17,801 nt of DNA, from NCBI GenBank assembly GCA_030612585.1, contig JAUWNP010000081.1:1-17801 (forward strand). The letters are read 5' to 3'. Source of the stretch: Anaerolineae bacterium (lineage in GTDB: Bacteria > Chloroflexota > Anaerolineae > B4-G1). Positions 5,381 through 12,497 of the stretch are shown here, piece after piece. The position numbers were made by a program, and so were the translations under genes. The notes beneath the pieces are model-generated. The model was not told where the DNA came from. It did not search any database and saw only the letters and a list, made by a program, of their open reading frames with translations. Within the stretch, counting starts at the first letter, position 1; each line of letters opens with the position of its first letter.

Positions 5381-7120
5381 GTGTCCAAAATCCTGCGTGT
5401 CAACATGACCGACCGCACCGCCACCTATGAGGACGTACCCGACAAGTACAAGTTCCTCGCCGGTCGCGCCCTCACGTCCACTCTCATCTACGATGAGGTG
5501 GACGCCACCTGCCACCCGCTGGGGCCGAACAACAAACTCGTCTTCGCTCCCGGGATCGTCACCGGCACCAACGCAGCGAGCTCGGGCCGGATCTCGGTAG
5601 GCGCCAAGTCTCCCCTCACCGGCGGCATCAAGGAGTCGAACGCTGGCACCCGCTGGCCGCAACTGGTCGCCCGACTGGGGATCAAAGCCATCGTCGTCGA
5701 AGGCTACCCCGAAGACGACGGTTGGTGGGGGTTGCACGTCACCAAGGATGGTGCCACCTTCTTCCCCGCCGACGAGCACGCCGGCAAGAGCCTCTATGAG
5801 ATCTTTCCCGGTCTCTTTGAGCGCTTTGGCAAGAAAGTGGGCATCGCCACCATCGGCATCACTGGTGAGAAGAAAGGCTCCAATGCCGGCATCTGCTTCA
5901 ACGACATTGACAACCGGCCCAGCCGCTACGCCGGCCGCGGCGGGCTGGGCGCAGTGGCGGGCTCTAAGCACCTCAAGTTCATCGTCGTGGACGGCAAGGG
6001 CGGGCCCGGCGTCGAGATCGCCAACAAGGAACTCTTCAACCAGGGGCGCAAGAAGCTGAACGAGGCAATACGCGAGCACGGCCTCACCAAGCCCGGCGGC
6101 GGCCTCAACGCCTACTGCACCGCCGTACTAGTCAACATCATCAACGAGGCCGGCGGCCTCCCCACCCGCAACTTTCGCGAGGGCCGCTTCGAAGGCGCGG
6201 CCAAGATCTCGGGCGAGGCCATGGCCGAACTGTGCGAGACCCGGGGCGGCGTCGGCACGATGGGTTACCCTTGCCACGAGGGCTGCATCATCAAGTGCTC
6301 CAACGTCATCCCCAACCCCGATGGCACCGAATTGGTCTCTTGCATCGAATACGAGACCACCTGGGCATTGGGGGCCAACTGCGGCATTGATGACCTGGAC
6401 GTGATCGGCAAACTGACCTGGATGTGCAATGACCTGGGAATGGACACCATTGAGGCCGGCGCCACCATCGCTGTGGCGATGGAGGGGGGACTGGCCGAGT
6501 TCGGCGACGGGAAGCGCGCCATCGAGTTGATGGAGGAAATCTACAAGGGCACGCCGCTGGGCCAAATCCTGAGCCAGGGCACGGAGGCGACCGCCAAGAC
6601 CTTTGGCGTTATACGCTGCCCCACCGTCAAGGGGCAGGCTATGCCGGCCTACGAGCCTCGTGCCATCAAGGGCATCGGCTACACCTACGCCATCTCCACG
6701 ATGGGCGCCGATCACACCTCCGGCTACACCATCGCCCCAGAGATCGCGGGGGTCGGCGGCAAGGTGGATCCGCTCGAGATTGACAAAGCGGAACTGGCGC
6801 GCAACTTCCAGTACTCCACCGCCTTCATTGACACCTCCGGTCACTGCCTGTTCATCGCCTTCCCCATCCTGGACATCCCGAGCGGCTTCGAGGGGCTGGT
6901 CGAGGAGTGCAGCGGCGTCATGGGTACCGAGTGGACGGCGGACGACATCATAAACATCGGCAAAGAGACCATTAACAAGGAGCGGGCCTTTAACAAAGCG
7001 GCCGGCTTTACCAAGGCCGACGACCGGTTGCCGGAGTTCATGAAGTACGAGAAACTCCCGCCCCACAACGTCACCTGGGACGTGCCGGACGAGATGCTGG
7101 ACGCCGTGTTCGAGGACTAG
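5381..7120 (+). CDS. aor: Tungsten-containing aldehyde:ferredoxin oxidoreductase
   Basis: The 579-residue protein is full length for the AOR family, cytoplasmic enzymes that oxidise aldehydes to carboxylates and reduce ferredoxin using a tungsto-bispterin and one [4Fe-4S] cluster. The N-terminal pterin-binding domain shows GRALTSTLIYDE and GAKSPLTGGIKES. The middle has the glycine-rich GRGGLGAVAGSKHLK. Cluster ligands are Cys298, Cys302 and Cys306 (PCHEGCIIKC) and Cys489 (TSGHCLF). The spacing of the first three is C-x3-C-x3-C, against C-x2-C-x3-C in the Pyrococcus furiosus enzyme. GTG 5381 has a strong AAGGAGG seven bases upstream. A MoaD-like gene lies upstream and no small electron-transfer subunit is adjacent, so free ferredoxin is the likely acceptor. 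The exact aldehyde substrate cannot be told from sequence; reverse acid reduction is also possible in this family. Confidence 0.93.
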   Translation: MSKILRVNMTDRTATYEDVPDKYKFLAGRALTSTLIYDEVDATCHPLGPNNKLVFAPGIVTGTNAASSGRISVGAKSPLTGGIKESNAGTRWPQLVARLGIKAIVVEGYPEDDGWWGLHVTKDGATFFPADEHAGKSLYEIFPGLFERFGKKVGIATIGITGEKKGSNAGICFNDIDNRPSRYAGRGGLGAVAGSKHLKFIVVDGKGGPGVEIANKELFNQGRKKLNEAIREHGLTKPGGGLNAYCTAVLVNIINEAGGLPTRNFREGRFEGAAKISGEAMAELCETRGGVGTMGYPCHEGCIIKCSNVIPNPDGTELVSCIEYETTWALGANCGIDDLDVIGKLTWMCNDLGMDTIEAGATIAVAMEGGLAEFGDGKRAIELMEEIYKGTPLGQILSQGTEATAKTFGVIRCPTVKGQAMPAYEPRAIKGIGYTYAISTMGADHTSGYTIAPEIAGVGGKVDPLEIDKAELARNFQYSTAFIDTSGHCLFIAFPILDIPSGFEGLVEECSGVMGTEWTADDIINIGKETINKERAFNKAAGFTKADDRLPEFMKYEKLPPHNVTWDVPDEMLDAVFED

Positions 7121-7139
7121 TGGCTTAGAAACTGGCTTA

Positions 7140-7173
7140 GAAACCAGGTTTTTTCTGGAAAACCTGGTTTCTG
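7140..7173. repeat. 34-bp palindromic repeat, copy 2 (downstream of AOR)
   Basis: Identical over 34 bases to 5306-5339 and in the same loop orientation, 20 bases after the AOR stop codon. It is preceded by a short direct duplication of tggcttagaaac. With copy 1 it brackets the AOR gene exactly. Confidence 0.85.
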
Positions 7174-7181
7174 CTCAGACG

Positions 7182-7217
7182 AACCGCCGGGCTCTCTTGC
7201 GAGTCCGGCGGTTTTTT
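7182..7217 (+). terminator. Intrinsic terminator of the AOR transcript
   Basis: AACCGCCGG (7182-7190) pairs perfectly with CCGGCGGTT (7205-7213). Inside, CTC/GAG adds three more pairs across a single-base mismatch, and a six-T run (7212-7217) follows. It is a textbook Rho-independent terminator and separates AOR from the kinase gene. Confidence 0.9.
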
Positions 7218-7248
7218 CTTATCGCGGCCAGAGGTTGAGCGGGATGGC

Positions 7249-7277
7249 TTGACAAAGCGAAGGCCCTATGCTATCCT
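7249..7277 (+). promoter_or_regulatory. Sigma70-type promoter of the ROK kinase, near-leaderless
   Basis: Perfect TTGACA (7249-7254), a 17-base spacer and TATCCT (7272-7277, 4/6 match). The predicted start is about A7284, only three bases before ATG 7287, and no Shine-Dalgarno is present upstream of that ATG. Confidence 0.6.
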
Positions 7278-7286
7278 GCGCCGAGA

Positions 7287-8300
7287 ATGAGCAACAGCAA
7301 CAGCAGCAGCAGCAGCATGGAGGACAACTTGATTTCCGAGCACATCGTCATCGGCATTGATCTGGGCGGCACCAAGATCAGCACCGCTCTAGCAGACAGC
7401 GCTGGCACAATCATCGCTCAAGACTACCGGGAGACCCACGCGACAGCGGGTCAGAAGGCGGTCATCGAGCGTATGCTAGGCGGTGCCCGCCAGGTGATGG
7501 TACAGGCGGGGGTGACTCAGGCACAGGTGGCGGCGGTGGGCATCGGCGCACCAGGCCCCCTCGATATTGAGGCGGGCGTGGTGGTGGCTCCGCCCAACCT
7601 GCCCGGCTGGGACCGCGTGCCTCTCAAACGACTGGTTGAGGATGAACTGGGAATCGCGACTTTTCTGGAGAATGACGCCAACGCGGCAGCGCTGGGCGAG
7701 TTTCGCTTCGGTGCCGGGCGAGGCGCGGAGCACATGATCTACGTCACGGTCAGCACCGGCATCGGTGGTGGACTGATCCTCGACGGAAAATTGTATCACG
7801 GGGCCAGCGGAATGGCGGGTGAGATCGGCCACATCACCATCATGCCTAATGGGCCGCGTTGCGGCTGTGGGAACCGGGGCTGCCTGGAGGCGCTGGCCTC
7901 CGGCACGGCCATCGCGCGCCAGGCCCGCGAGCGCGTGGCCCGTGGCGTACCGACGCTGATAGCCGACCTGGCGGAAGGCGCACCGAAACGCATCACGGCG
8001 AAACTGGTGGCCGAGGCCGCCAGCCAGGGAGACGTGGAAGCGCGGGAAATCCTGGCCGAGGCGATGAATTACCTGGGCCTAGGGATGGCCAACCTGGTCA
8101 ACCTGTTCAACCCGCAACTCATCGTCATCGGTGGTGGCTTGACGAACATTGGGGAACCGCTCTTCGGGCCAGTGCGGCGTGCCATTGACCGACATGCCTT
8201 TGCCACGCAGGCCCAGGCAGTGCGGGTCGTGCGGGCCGAGTTGAGTGACAACGCAGGCGTGTTGGGAGCGGCAGCGGTGGCGCTGGCACAAATCGGCTGA
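7287..8300 (+). CDS. ROK-family sugar kinase, probably glucokinase
   Basis: The 337-residue protein has the ROK signature. A phosphate-binding loop GIDLGGTK ends at residue 30. ENDAN carries the catalytic Asp130, and GEIGH has Glu179 and His182. The zinc site is formed by His182 with Cys192, Cys194 and Cys199 (CGCGNRGC). A second nucleotide-binding segment (LIVIGGGLTNIGEPLF) lies near the C-terminus. ROK kinases phosphorylate glucose or related hexoses and amino sugars with ATP; the EIGH form and absence of a DNA-binding N-terminus favour a glucokinase over a repressor. The first ten codons are an AGC/AAC trinucleotide run (MSNSNSSSSS) before the conserved domain. ATG 7287 fits the promoter, which would make an essentially leaderless mRNA; Met at 7317 is an alternative. 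It is a single-gene unit after the AOR terminator. Exact sugar specificity is not determined. Confidence 0.88.
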   Translation: MSNSNSSSSSMEDNLISEHIVIGIDLGGTKISTALADSAGTIIAQDYRETHATAGQKAVIERMLGGARQVMVQAGVTQAQVAAVGIGAPGPLDIEAGVVVAPPNLPGWDRVPLKRLVEDELGIATFLENDANAAALGEFRFGAGRGAEHMIYVTVSTGIGGGLILDGKLYHGASGMAGEIGHITIMPNGPRCGCGNRGCLEALASGTAIARQARERVARGVPTLIADLAEGAPKRITAKLVAEAASQGDVEAREILAEAMNYLGLGMANLVNLFNPQLIVIGGGLTNIGEPLFGPVRRAIDRHAFATQAQAVRVVRAELSDNAGVLGAAAVALAQIG

Positions 8301-8368
8301 GATGTCACATGAACGCGGCGTATGTCCTCGGTGCAGCCACGCCATTCCGGGAGTATGGCCATAATCAG

Positions 8369-8411
8369 CGGTTAGCAGTCAGCAATCAGCAGTGAGCCGT
8401 TAGCCGTTAGC
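8369..8411. repeat. gttagcagtcagc-type interspersed repeat
   Basis: A mosaic of gttagc and cagtcagc units, including gccgttagccgttagc. The same family appears in inverted orientation at 14917-14952 beside the gamma-subunit stop codon. It fills the gap between the kinase and the Memo gene. The rest of the 8301-8473 gap shows no gene or clear terminator. Confidence 0.65.
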
Positions 8412-8430
8412 GATCTGCTCTTGAGATTTA

Positions 8431-8458
8431 TCATTGTTAATTGGTCATTGTTAATTGA
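8431..8458. repeat. Tandem 14-base repeat upstream of the Memo gene
   Basis: Two adjacent copies of tcattgttaattgR, the second differing only at its last base. It is AT-rich and lies just before the GGGAGG ribosome site of the next gene, so it may contribute to or replace the promoter region. Confidence 0.7.
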
Positions 8459-8473
8459 TATGGGAGGTGCCTG

Positions 8474-9346
8474 ATGTCCAAGTTACCTGTCCGTCGGCCA
8501 GCCGTCGCCGGCCAGTTCTATCCCGGCGACCGCACGAGTTGCGTCAGGATGATCGAGCAGTGTCTGCCAGCCGGACCCAGCCCCGACATCCCTGAGAAGA
8601 TCGTCGCTGGCCTGGTGCCCCATGCCGGATGGGTCTTCTCCGGCGCTGTTGCCGCCAGAGTCTTTGCCGCCATCAACGCCCAAGGGGCCCCTGAGACCTT
8701 CGTCCTCGTCAGTGCCATGCACCGCTGGGGTGCGTCCAGCCCGGCCGTCTACGCCCGTGGCCGTTGGGCCACCCCCCTGGGTGAGGTCGAGGTGGATGAG
8801 GAACTGGCAGCGGCCATCATCGAGGCTAGCGCCGGCCTGTTGATCAATTCCCCGGAGGCTCACTCCGGCGAGCACTCTGCCGAGGTGCAGGTGCCTTTCA
8901 TCCAACACCTCTTCCCTGAGGCGAAGATTCTCCCCATCATGATCCCCCCCGACGAAGACGCCGCCCGCGCTGGCGAGGTCATCGGGCAGGCGGTGAGCGC
9001 GGCGCAGAGGCCCATCGCCATCGTCGGCACCACCGACCTGACCCACTATGGCGCGACGTACTACGGCTTCGCGCCAGCCGGCACAGGCGAGCGGGCGCTG
9101 GAGTGGGTACAGGCCAACGATGAGCGAGTCATCAACCTTATCCTGGCTATGCGGGCGGAGGGGATCGTCGCCGAGACCGCCGCCCACCACAACGCTTGCG
9201 GGGGTGGAGCGGTGGCCGGAACGGTCGCCGCCGCCCGGACGCTGGGGGCGGAGAAGGGCTATCTGCTGGAGTACACCACCAGCCACCACGTTATGCCCCG
9301 GGGTCCAGCCACCGACTTCGTCGGCTACGCCGCTATCGTCTTCTAG
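8474..9346 (+). CDS. AmmeMemoRadiSam system protein B (Memo family)
   Basis: This 290-residue protein belongs to the MEMO1 family, a fold related to extradiol dioxygenases. Putative metal ligands are visible at His50 (VPHAGW), His191 (TTDLTHYG) and Cys242 (HHNACGGG). The second histidine region, normally GPSHH-like, reads VSAMHRWG with His83. The EHSAEVQVPF motif (residues 133-142) is also conserved. Human MEMO1 binds metal (copper or iron reported) and affects redox signalling. The bacterial role is unknown, but the gene usually occurs with AMMECR1 and a radical-SAM gene, which is the origin of the name. Here AMMECR1 follows after 32 bases, but no radical-SAM gene is in the window. The start is set by GGGAGG five bases upstream of ATG 8474. 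Confidence 0.92.
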   Translation: MSKLPVRRPAVAGQFYPGDRTSCVRMIEQCLPAGPSPDIPEKIVAGLVPHAGWVFSGAVAARVFAAINAQGAPETFVLVSAMHRWGASSPAVYARGRWATPLGEVEVDEELAAAIIEASAGLLINSPEAHSGEHSAEVQVPFIQHLFPEAKILPIMIPPDEDAARAGEVIGQAVSAAQRPIAIVGTTDLTHYGATYYGFAPAGTGERALEWVQANDERVINLILAMRAEGIVAETAAHHNACGGGAVAGTVAAARTLGAEKGYLLEYTTSHHVMPRGPATDFVGYAAIVF

Positions 9347-9378
9347 GTGGACGGTTCTAGACGGACAGGAGACCGCCT

Positions 9379-9945
9379 ATGTCCCTTTCACTCGCAGACC
9401 GCCAATATCTACTGAAACTAGCCCGCAAGACCATCGCCCGCCACCTGCGCGGGGAGGAGCCGCCACCGATAGACCTGGACGCGCTGCCCGAGTCCCTCAC
9501 CCACGACGGGGCCTGCTTCGTCACGCTGACCAAGCATGACCAGTTACGAGGCTGCATCGGCTCGCTGGAAGCGCGCCGTCCACTGGTGCTCGACGTGCGC
9601 GAAAACGGTCTCGGTGCGGCCTTCCACGATCCCCGCTTCCCACCCGTGCGCCCAGAGGAGTTGGACGACTTGCACGTCGAAATCTCCGTATTGAGCACCC
9701 CCCAACCGCTGTCCTACGACGGCCCCGACGACCTCATCGCCAAATTGCACCCAGGCGTGGACGGCGTCGTCATCGAACGCGGCTGGAATCGGGCCACCTT
9801 CCTCCCTCAAGTATGGGAGAAACTACCAGAGCCTCACCAATTCCTGCAGCACCTATGTCTCAAAGCCTTCCTTCCCGATGACGCCTACCACCATCCCGGC
9901 CTCGACGTGTACACCTACCAGGTGGAGAAGTTTGAGGAGAAGTAG
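9379..9945 (+). CDS. AmmeMemoRadiSam system protein A (AMMECR1 family)
   Basis: The 188-residue protein carries the family hallmark LRGCIG (residues 56-61), then AAFHDPRFPPV (80-90), HVEISVLSTP and the closing GWNRATFLPQVWEKLP segment. AMMECR1 proteins are conserved from archaea to humans. The six-residue LRGCIG motif is thought to form an active or binding surface, but no reaction is established. It is co-transcribed with the Memo-family gene just upstream; the ribosome site AGGAG ends nine bases before ATG 9379. The TAG stop is followed at once by a gttagg/attggtaga repeat and a hairpin that also serves the convergent gene. I see nothing missing or broken in it. Confidence 0.93.
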   Translation: MSLSLADRQYLLKLARKTIARHLRGEEPPPIDLDALPESLTHDGACFVTLTKHDQLRGCIGSLEARRPLVLDVRENGLGAAFHDPRFPPVRPEELDDLHVEISVLSTPQPLSYDGPDDLIAKLHPGVDGVVIERGWNRATFLPQVWEKLPEPHQFLQHLCLKAFLPDDAYHHPGLDVYTYQVEKFEEK

Positions 9946-9950
9946 GTTAG

Positions 9951-10037
9951 GAAACTGGTAGATTGGTACATTGGGAAATTGGTAGACTGGTAGTCGAGAC
10001 ACTGGCAGCGACTACCAGCCCGCTGATTTACCAATCT
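9951..10037. repeat. attggtaga repeat block forming a nested hairpin between convergent genes
   Basis: An outer pair, agattggta (9960-9968) with taccaatct (10029-10037), surrounds a perfect inner stem. Inside, attgggaaattggtagaCtggtag (9970-9993, shown with its one difference in capital) matches 910-933. The right edge overlaps the stop codon of the minus-strand CoA-transferase, and the left edge abuts the AMMECR1 stop. Confidence 0.75.
9987..10018. terminator. Hairpin between convergent genes, possible bidirectional terminator
   Basis: CTGGTAGTCG (9987-9996) pairs perfectly with CGACTACCAG (10009-10018) around a 12-base loop. There is no T-run on either side, so intrinsic termination is uncertain, but the position midway between convergent stop codons suits a transcript-end structure. 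Confidence 0.4.
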
Positions 10038-11337
10038 AAATGTAGTGCAACTCCTTCGCTGCCCGCGTCAGTTCGTCCCGGAACTGGGGGGCGGCGACGT
10101 TGATTAGCGCCTGCGCCCGCTGGCGGATCGTCTTGCCGTACAGGTCCGTCACCCCGTACTCCGTCACCACATAGTGGACGTGATAGCGAGAGGTGACAAC
10201 CCCCGCGCCCTGCTTGAGCATGGGCACTATGCGGCTTAGCGTCCCTCCTTTGGCGGTAGCCGGCAGCGCGATGACGGGCACGCCTCCCTCAGAGCGAGAC
10301 GCTCCGTAGATGAAATCCAGTTGGCCCCCCACGCCGCTGTACAGTTTGGGGCCGATAGAATCGGCGCACACCTGCCCCGTCAGATCTATCTCGATGGCCG
10401 AGTTGATCGCCACCTGCCGGTAGTTCTGCGCGATGACGAAGGGATCGTTGACGTACTCGGTACGGTGCAGTTCGATAAGCGGGTTGTCGTGCACCCACTC
10501 GTAGAGCCGCTTCGTGCCGAGCATAAAGCCGGCCGTGATCTTGCCAGGGTGCAGCGTCTTGCGGGCGTTGGTGAGCACACCAGCCTCCACCAGGTCAATC
10601 ACGCTGTCAGAGAACAACTCGGTGTGCACTCCCAGGTCTTTCTTGTCGCCCAGAAAATTGAGCACGGCGTCGGGGATCGCGCCGATGCCCATCTGCATCG
10701 TCGCCCCATCGGGGATCAGTTCGGCGATATACTCGCCGATCTTGACGTGGACGTCCGAAAGCCCACCCTCCGTCATCGATAGTTCCAGCAGGGGATAGTC
10801 CACCGGCACGATGTAGTCCAGGCGGCTGACGTGGATGAAGGAATCGCCCAGGCAGCGGGGCATGTTCTCGTTGACCTCGGCGATGATGATTTTTGACGCT
10901 TCGGCCGGCGACTTGGTCAGCCCGGTCTCAATACCATAGGAACAGAAGCCATGCTCGTCGGGCGGTGAAAGGTGGGCGAAGGTGACGTCCAGCGGCAAGG
11001 TGCCCTGCTTGAAGAGCAGCGTAAACTCCGAAAGGAGCACGGGGGTGAAATCGGCCTGCCCCTTCTGCACCGCCTGGCGTACGTTGGGGCCGATGAACAG
11101 CGCATTGGCGCGGATGTGGCCCTCCATCTCCGGCGCGACGTAATCGCTCGATCCGATGGTGAGGGCATGGCAGACCTCGACATTCTCCAACTCAGGGGCA
11201 CGAGCGACCAATGCTTCCATCAACTTCTGCGGCACGCTGCAGTTGCCGGTGAGGAAGATACGGTCTCCTGACTTGATGGTCTTGACGGCCTCCTCAGCGG
11301 TCGTGACACGGCTCTCGTAAGTCTTCATCCAACTCAT
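10036..11337 (-). CDS. Acetyl-CoA hydrolase/transferase family, 4-hydroxybutyrate CoA-transferase type
   Basis: The 433-residue protein has the two-domain class I CoA-transferase fold of the Cat1/4-hydroxybutyrate CoA-transferase family. It moves CoA between an acyl-CoA and acetate or another acid by a glutamyl-CoA intermediate. The probable catalytic glutamate is Glu240 in HTELFSDSV; the glycine loop MGIGAIPDAV precedes it and GGQLDFIYGAS follows. The start ATG lies three bases after the alanine dehydrogenase stop, with GGGGAG in the end of that gene as ribosome site, so the two are one operon. In context it could recycle CoA from acyl-CoAs made by the oxoacid:ferredoxin oxidoreductase. The substrate is not resolvable: butyrate, 4-hydroxybutyrate, propionate and branched acids are all possible. 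Its TAG stop falls within the attggta repeat. Confidence 0.88.
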   Translation of the reverse strand: MSWMKTYESRVTTAEEAVKTIKSGDRIFLTGNCSVPQKLMEALVARAPELENVEVCHALTIGSSDYVAPEMEGHIRANALFIGPNVRQAVQKGQADFTPVLLSEFTLLFKQGTLPLDVTFAHLSPPDEHGFCSYGIETGLTKSPAEASKIIIAEVNENMPRCLGDSFIHVSRLDYIVPVDYPLLELSMTEGGLSDVHVKIGEYIAELIPDGATMQMGIGAIPDAVLNFLGDKKDLGVHTELFSDSVIDLVEAGVLTNARKTLHPGKITAGFMLGTKRLYEWVHDNPLIELHRTEYVNDPFVIAQNYRQVAINSAIEIDLTGQVCADSIGPKLYSGVGGQLDFIYGASRSEGGVPVIALPATAKGGTLSRIVPMLKQGAGVVTSRYHVHYVVTEYGVTDLYGKTIRQRAQALINVAAPQFRDELTRAAKELHYI

Positions 11338-11340
11338 CGT

Positions 11341-12441
11341 TTACTCCCCCGTTCCGGCGTAGTAGGCTGCGGCCAGCGGTTCGTTCACGATCTCGCCATC
11401 TCTGGTGGCGACCCCCCGGGCCAGGTCCGGCATCTCCTCCAGCGCCTGCTCCGGCCCCACCTCGGCGACGTGACGCAGGTGGGCCCAGACCGCGTTGTTG
11501 AAGGCATGGGTCGCCGTGCGTGGAACCGCCCCTGGTACATTGGGAACGCAGAAATGGACCACCCCTTCCTCGATAAAGACGGGGTCTCGCAGCGTGGTGA
11601 GCCGGCTGGTCTCCACGCACCCACCCTGGTCAATGCTGAAGTCGAGAATGACCGCCCCCCTCTTCATTGAGCGGACCATCTCGCGGGTGACGATGATAGG
11701 GGCTATGGCCCCCGGTACCAAGACCGCACCAACCAGCACCTCGGCAAAGCGGGCCACGCGGGCGATGTTGAAGGGATAGGATACCATCGTGGTGACGCGA
11801 CCATCAAACTCCTGGTCTATCTCACGGAGTCTCTCCAGGTTACGGTCGAGGACAAACACGTCGGCCCCCATCCCAAGGAAGGTACGGGCAGCGTTCGTGC
11901 CCAGCACTCCTGCCCCCAGGATGGCGACCCTGGCCGGCGGGATGCCCGGCACGCCGCTGAGGAGCACTCCCCGCCCGCCATGGTCGCTCTGCAAGAAGGT
12001 GGCGGCCAGTTGTGGGGCCATACGCCCAGCCACCTCGCTCATCGTGCGCAACACCGGCAAGGTCCCATCGTCCTCCTCGATGGTCTCGTAGGCGATAGCG
12101 GTGATGCGCTTCTCCAGCAGCACCTCGACTGTGCGGCGACGGGCGGCGGCTAGATGCAAAAAGCCGGCGATGATCTGTCCCTCGCGCAGCCAATCCAGTT
12201 CCTCCTGAGTAGGTCGCACCGCTTTGAGCACCATGTCGGCCCGGCCATAGACCTCCTCACCAGAATAGACGATACGCCCGCCAGCCCGCTCGTAGTCATG
12301 ATCGGTGAAGCCGGCCCCCAACCCGGCCTCTTTCTCAATGTAGCACATGTGACCGGCGCGGGTGAGTAAATCCACACCGTAGGGGGTCAGCCCCACCCGT
12401 CGCTCCAAGTCCCTGCGCTCCTTCGGGATGCCAATGTTCAT
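11341..12441 (-). CDS. ald: Alanine dehydrogenase
   Basis: The 366-residue length is typical. It starts MNIGIPKERRDLERRVGLTP, with catalytic Lys73 (VLKAVRP) and His96 (FLHLAAA). TMSEVAGRMAPQ is followed by a Rossmann nucleotide fold at VAILGAGVLGTNAAR and ADVFVLD, then DFSIDQGGCVETS and the signature HFCVPNVPGAVPRTAT. The enzyme reversibly converts L-alanine, NAD+ and water to pyruvate, ammonia and NADH in the cytoplasm. ATG 12441 is chosen because AGGAGG lies nine bases upstream and it matches the family N-terminus; an upstream in-frame extension to 12465 would cover the ribosome site. It is followed by the CoA-transferase and preceded by a universal stress protein and a palindromic repeat. 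Its neighbours suggest catabolic deamination of alanine rather than synthesis. Confidence 0.93.
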   Translation of the reverse strand: MNIGIPKERRDLERRVGLTPYGVDLLTRAGHMCYIEKEAGLGAGFTDHDYERAGGRIVYSGEEVYGRADMVLKAVRPTQEELDWLREGQIIAGFLHLAAARRRTVEVLLEKRITAIAYETIEEDDGTLPVLRTMSEVAGRMAPQLAATFLQSDHGGRGVLLSGVPGIPPARVAILGAGVLGTNAARTFLGMGADVFVLDRNLERLREIDQEFDGRVTTMVSYPFNIARVARFAEVLVGAVLVPGAIAPIIVTREMVRSMKRGAVILDFSIDQGGCVETSRLTTLRDPVFIEEGVVHFCVPNVPGAVPRTATHAFNNAVWAHLRHVAEVGPEQALEEMPDLARGVATRDGEIVNEPLAAAYYAGTGE

Positions 12442-12463
12442 ATTCTTTTTCCTCCTTGCTCTC

Positions 12464-12497
12464 AAACCTGACAGGTTTAGGAAAACCTGTCAGGTTT
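12464..12497. repeat. Perfect 15-bp inverted repeat overlapping a stop codon
   Basis: Arms 12464-12478 (aaacctgacaggttt) and 12483-12497 are exact complements with a four-base loop, AGGA. The element supplies the last codons and the TGA stop (12490-12492, read on the minus strand) of the universal stress protein gene and then fills the gap to ald. There is no T-tract beyond the stem on the minus strand, so ald can still be co-transcribed. Confidence 0.85.

Noticed and set aside
6128..7066. Long minus-strand open frame (312 codons) opposite AOR
   Set aside because: It lies wholly antisense to a full-length, motif-complete AOR, shows no recognisable domain, and is a usual shadow of GC-rich codon bias. 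The same applies to the frames opposite mutS2 (1635-3245 and 3339-3947) and at 5351-6079.
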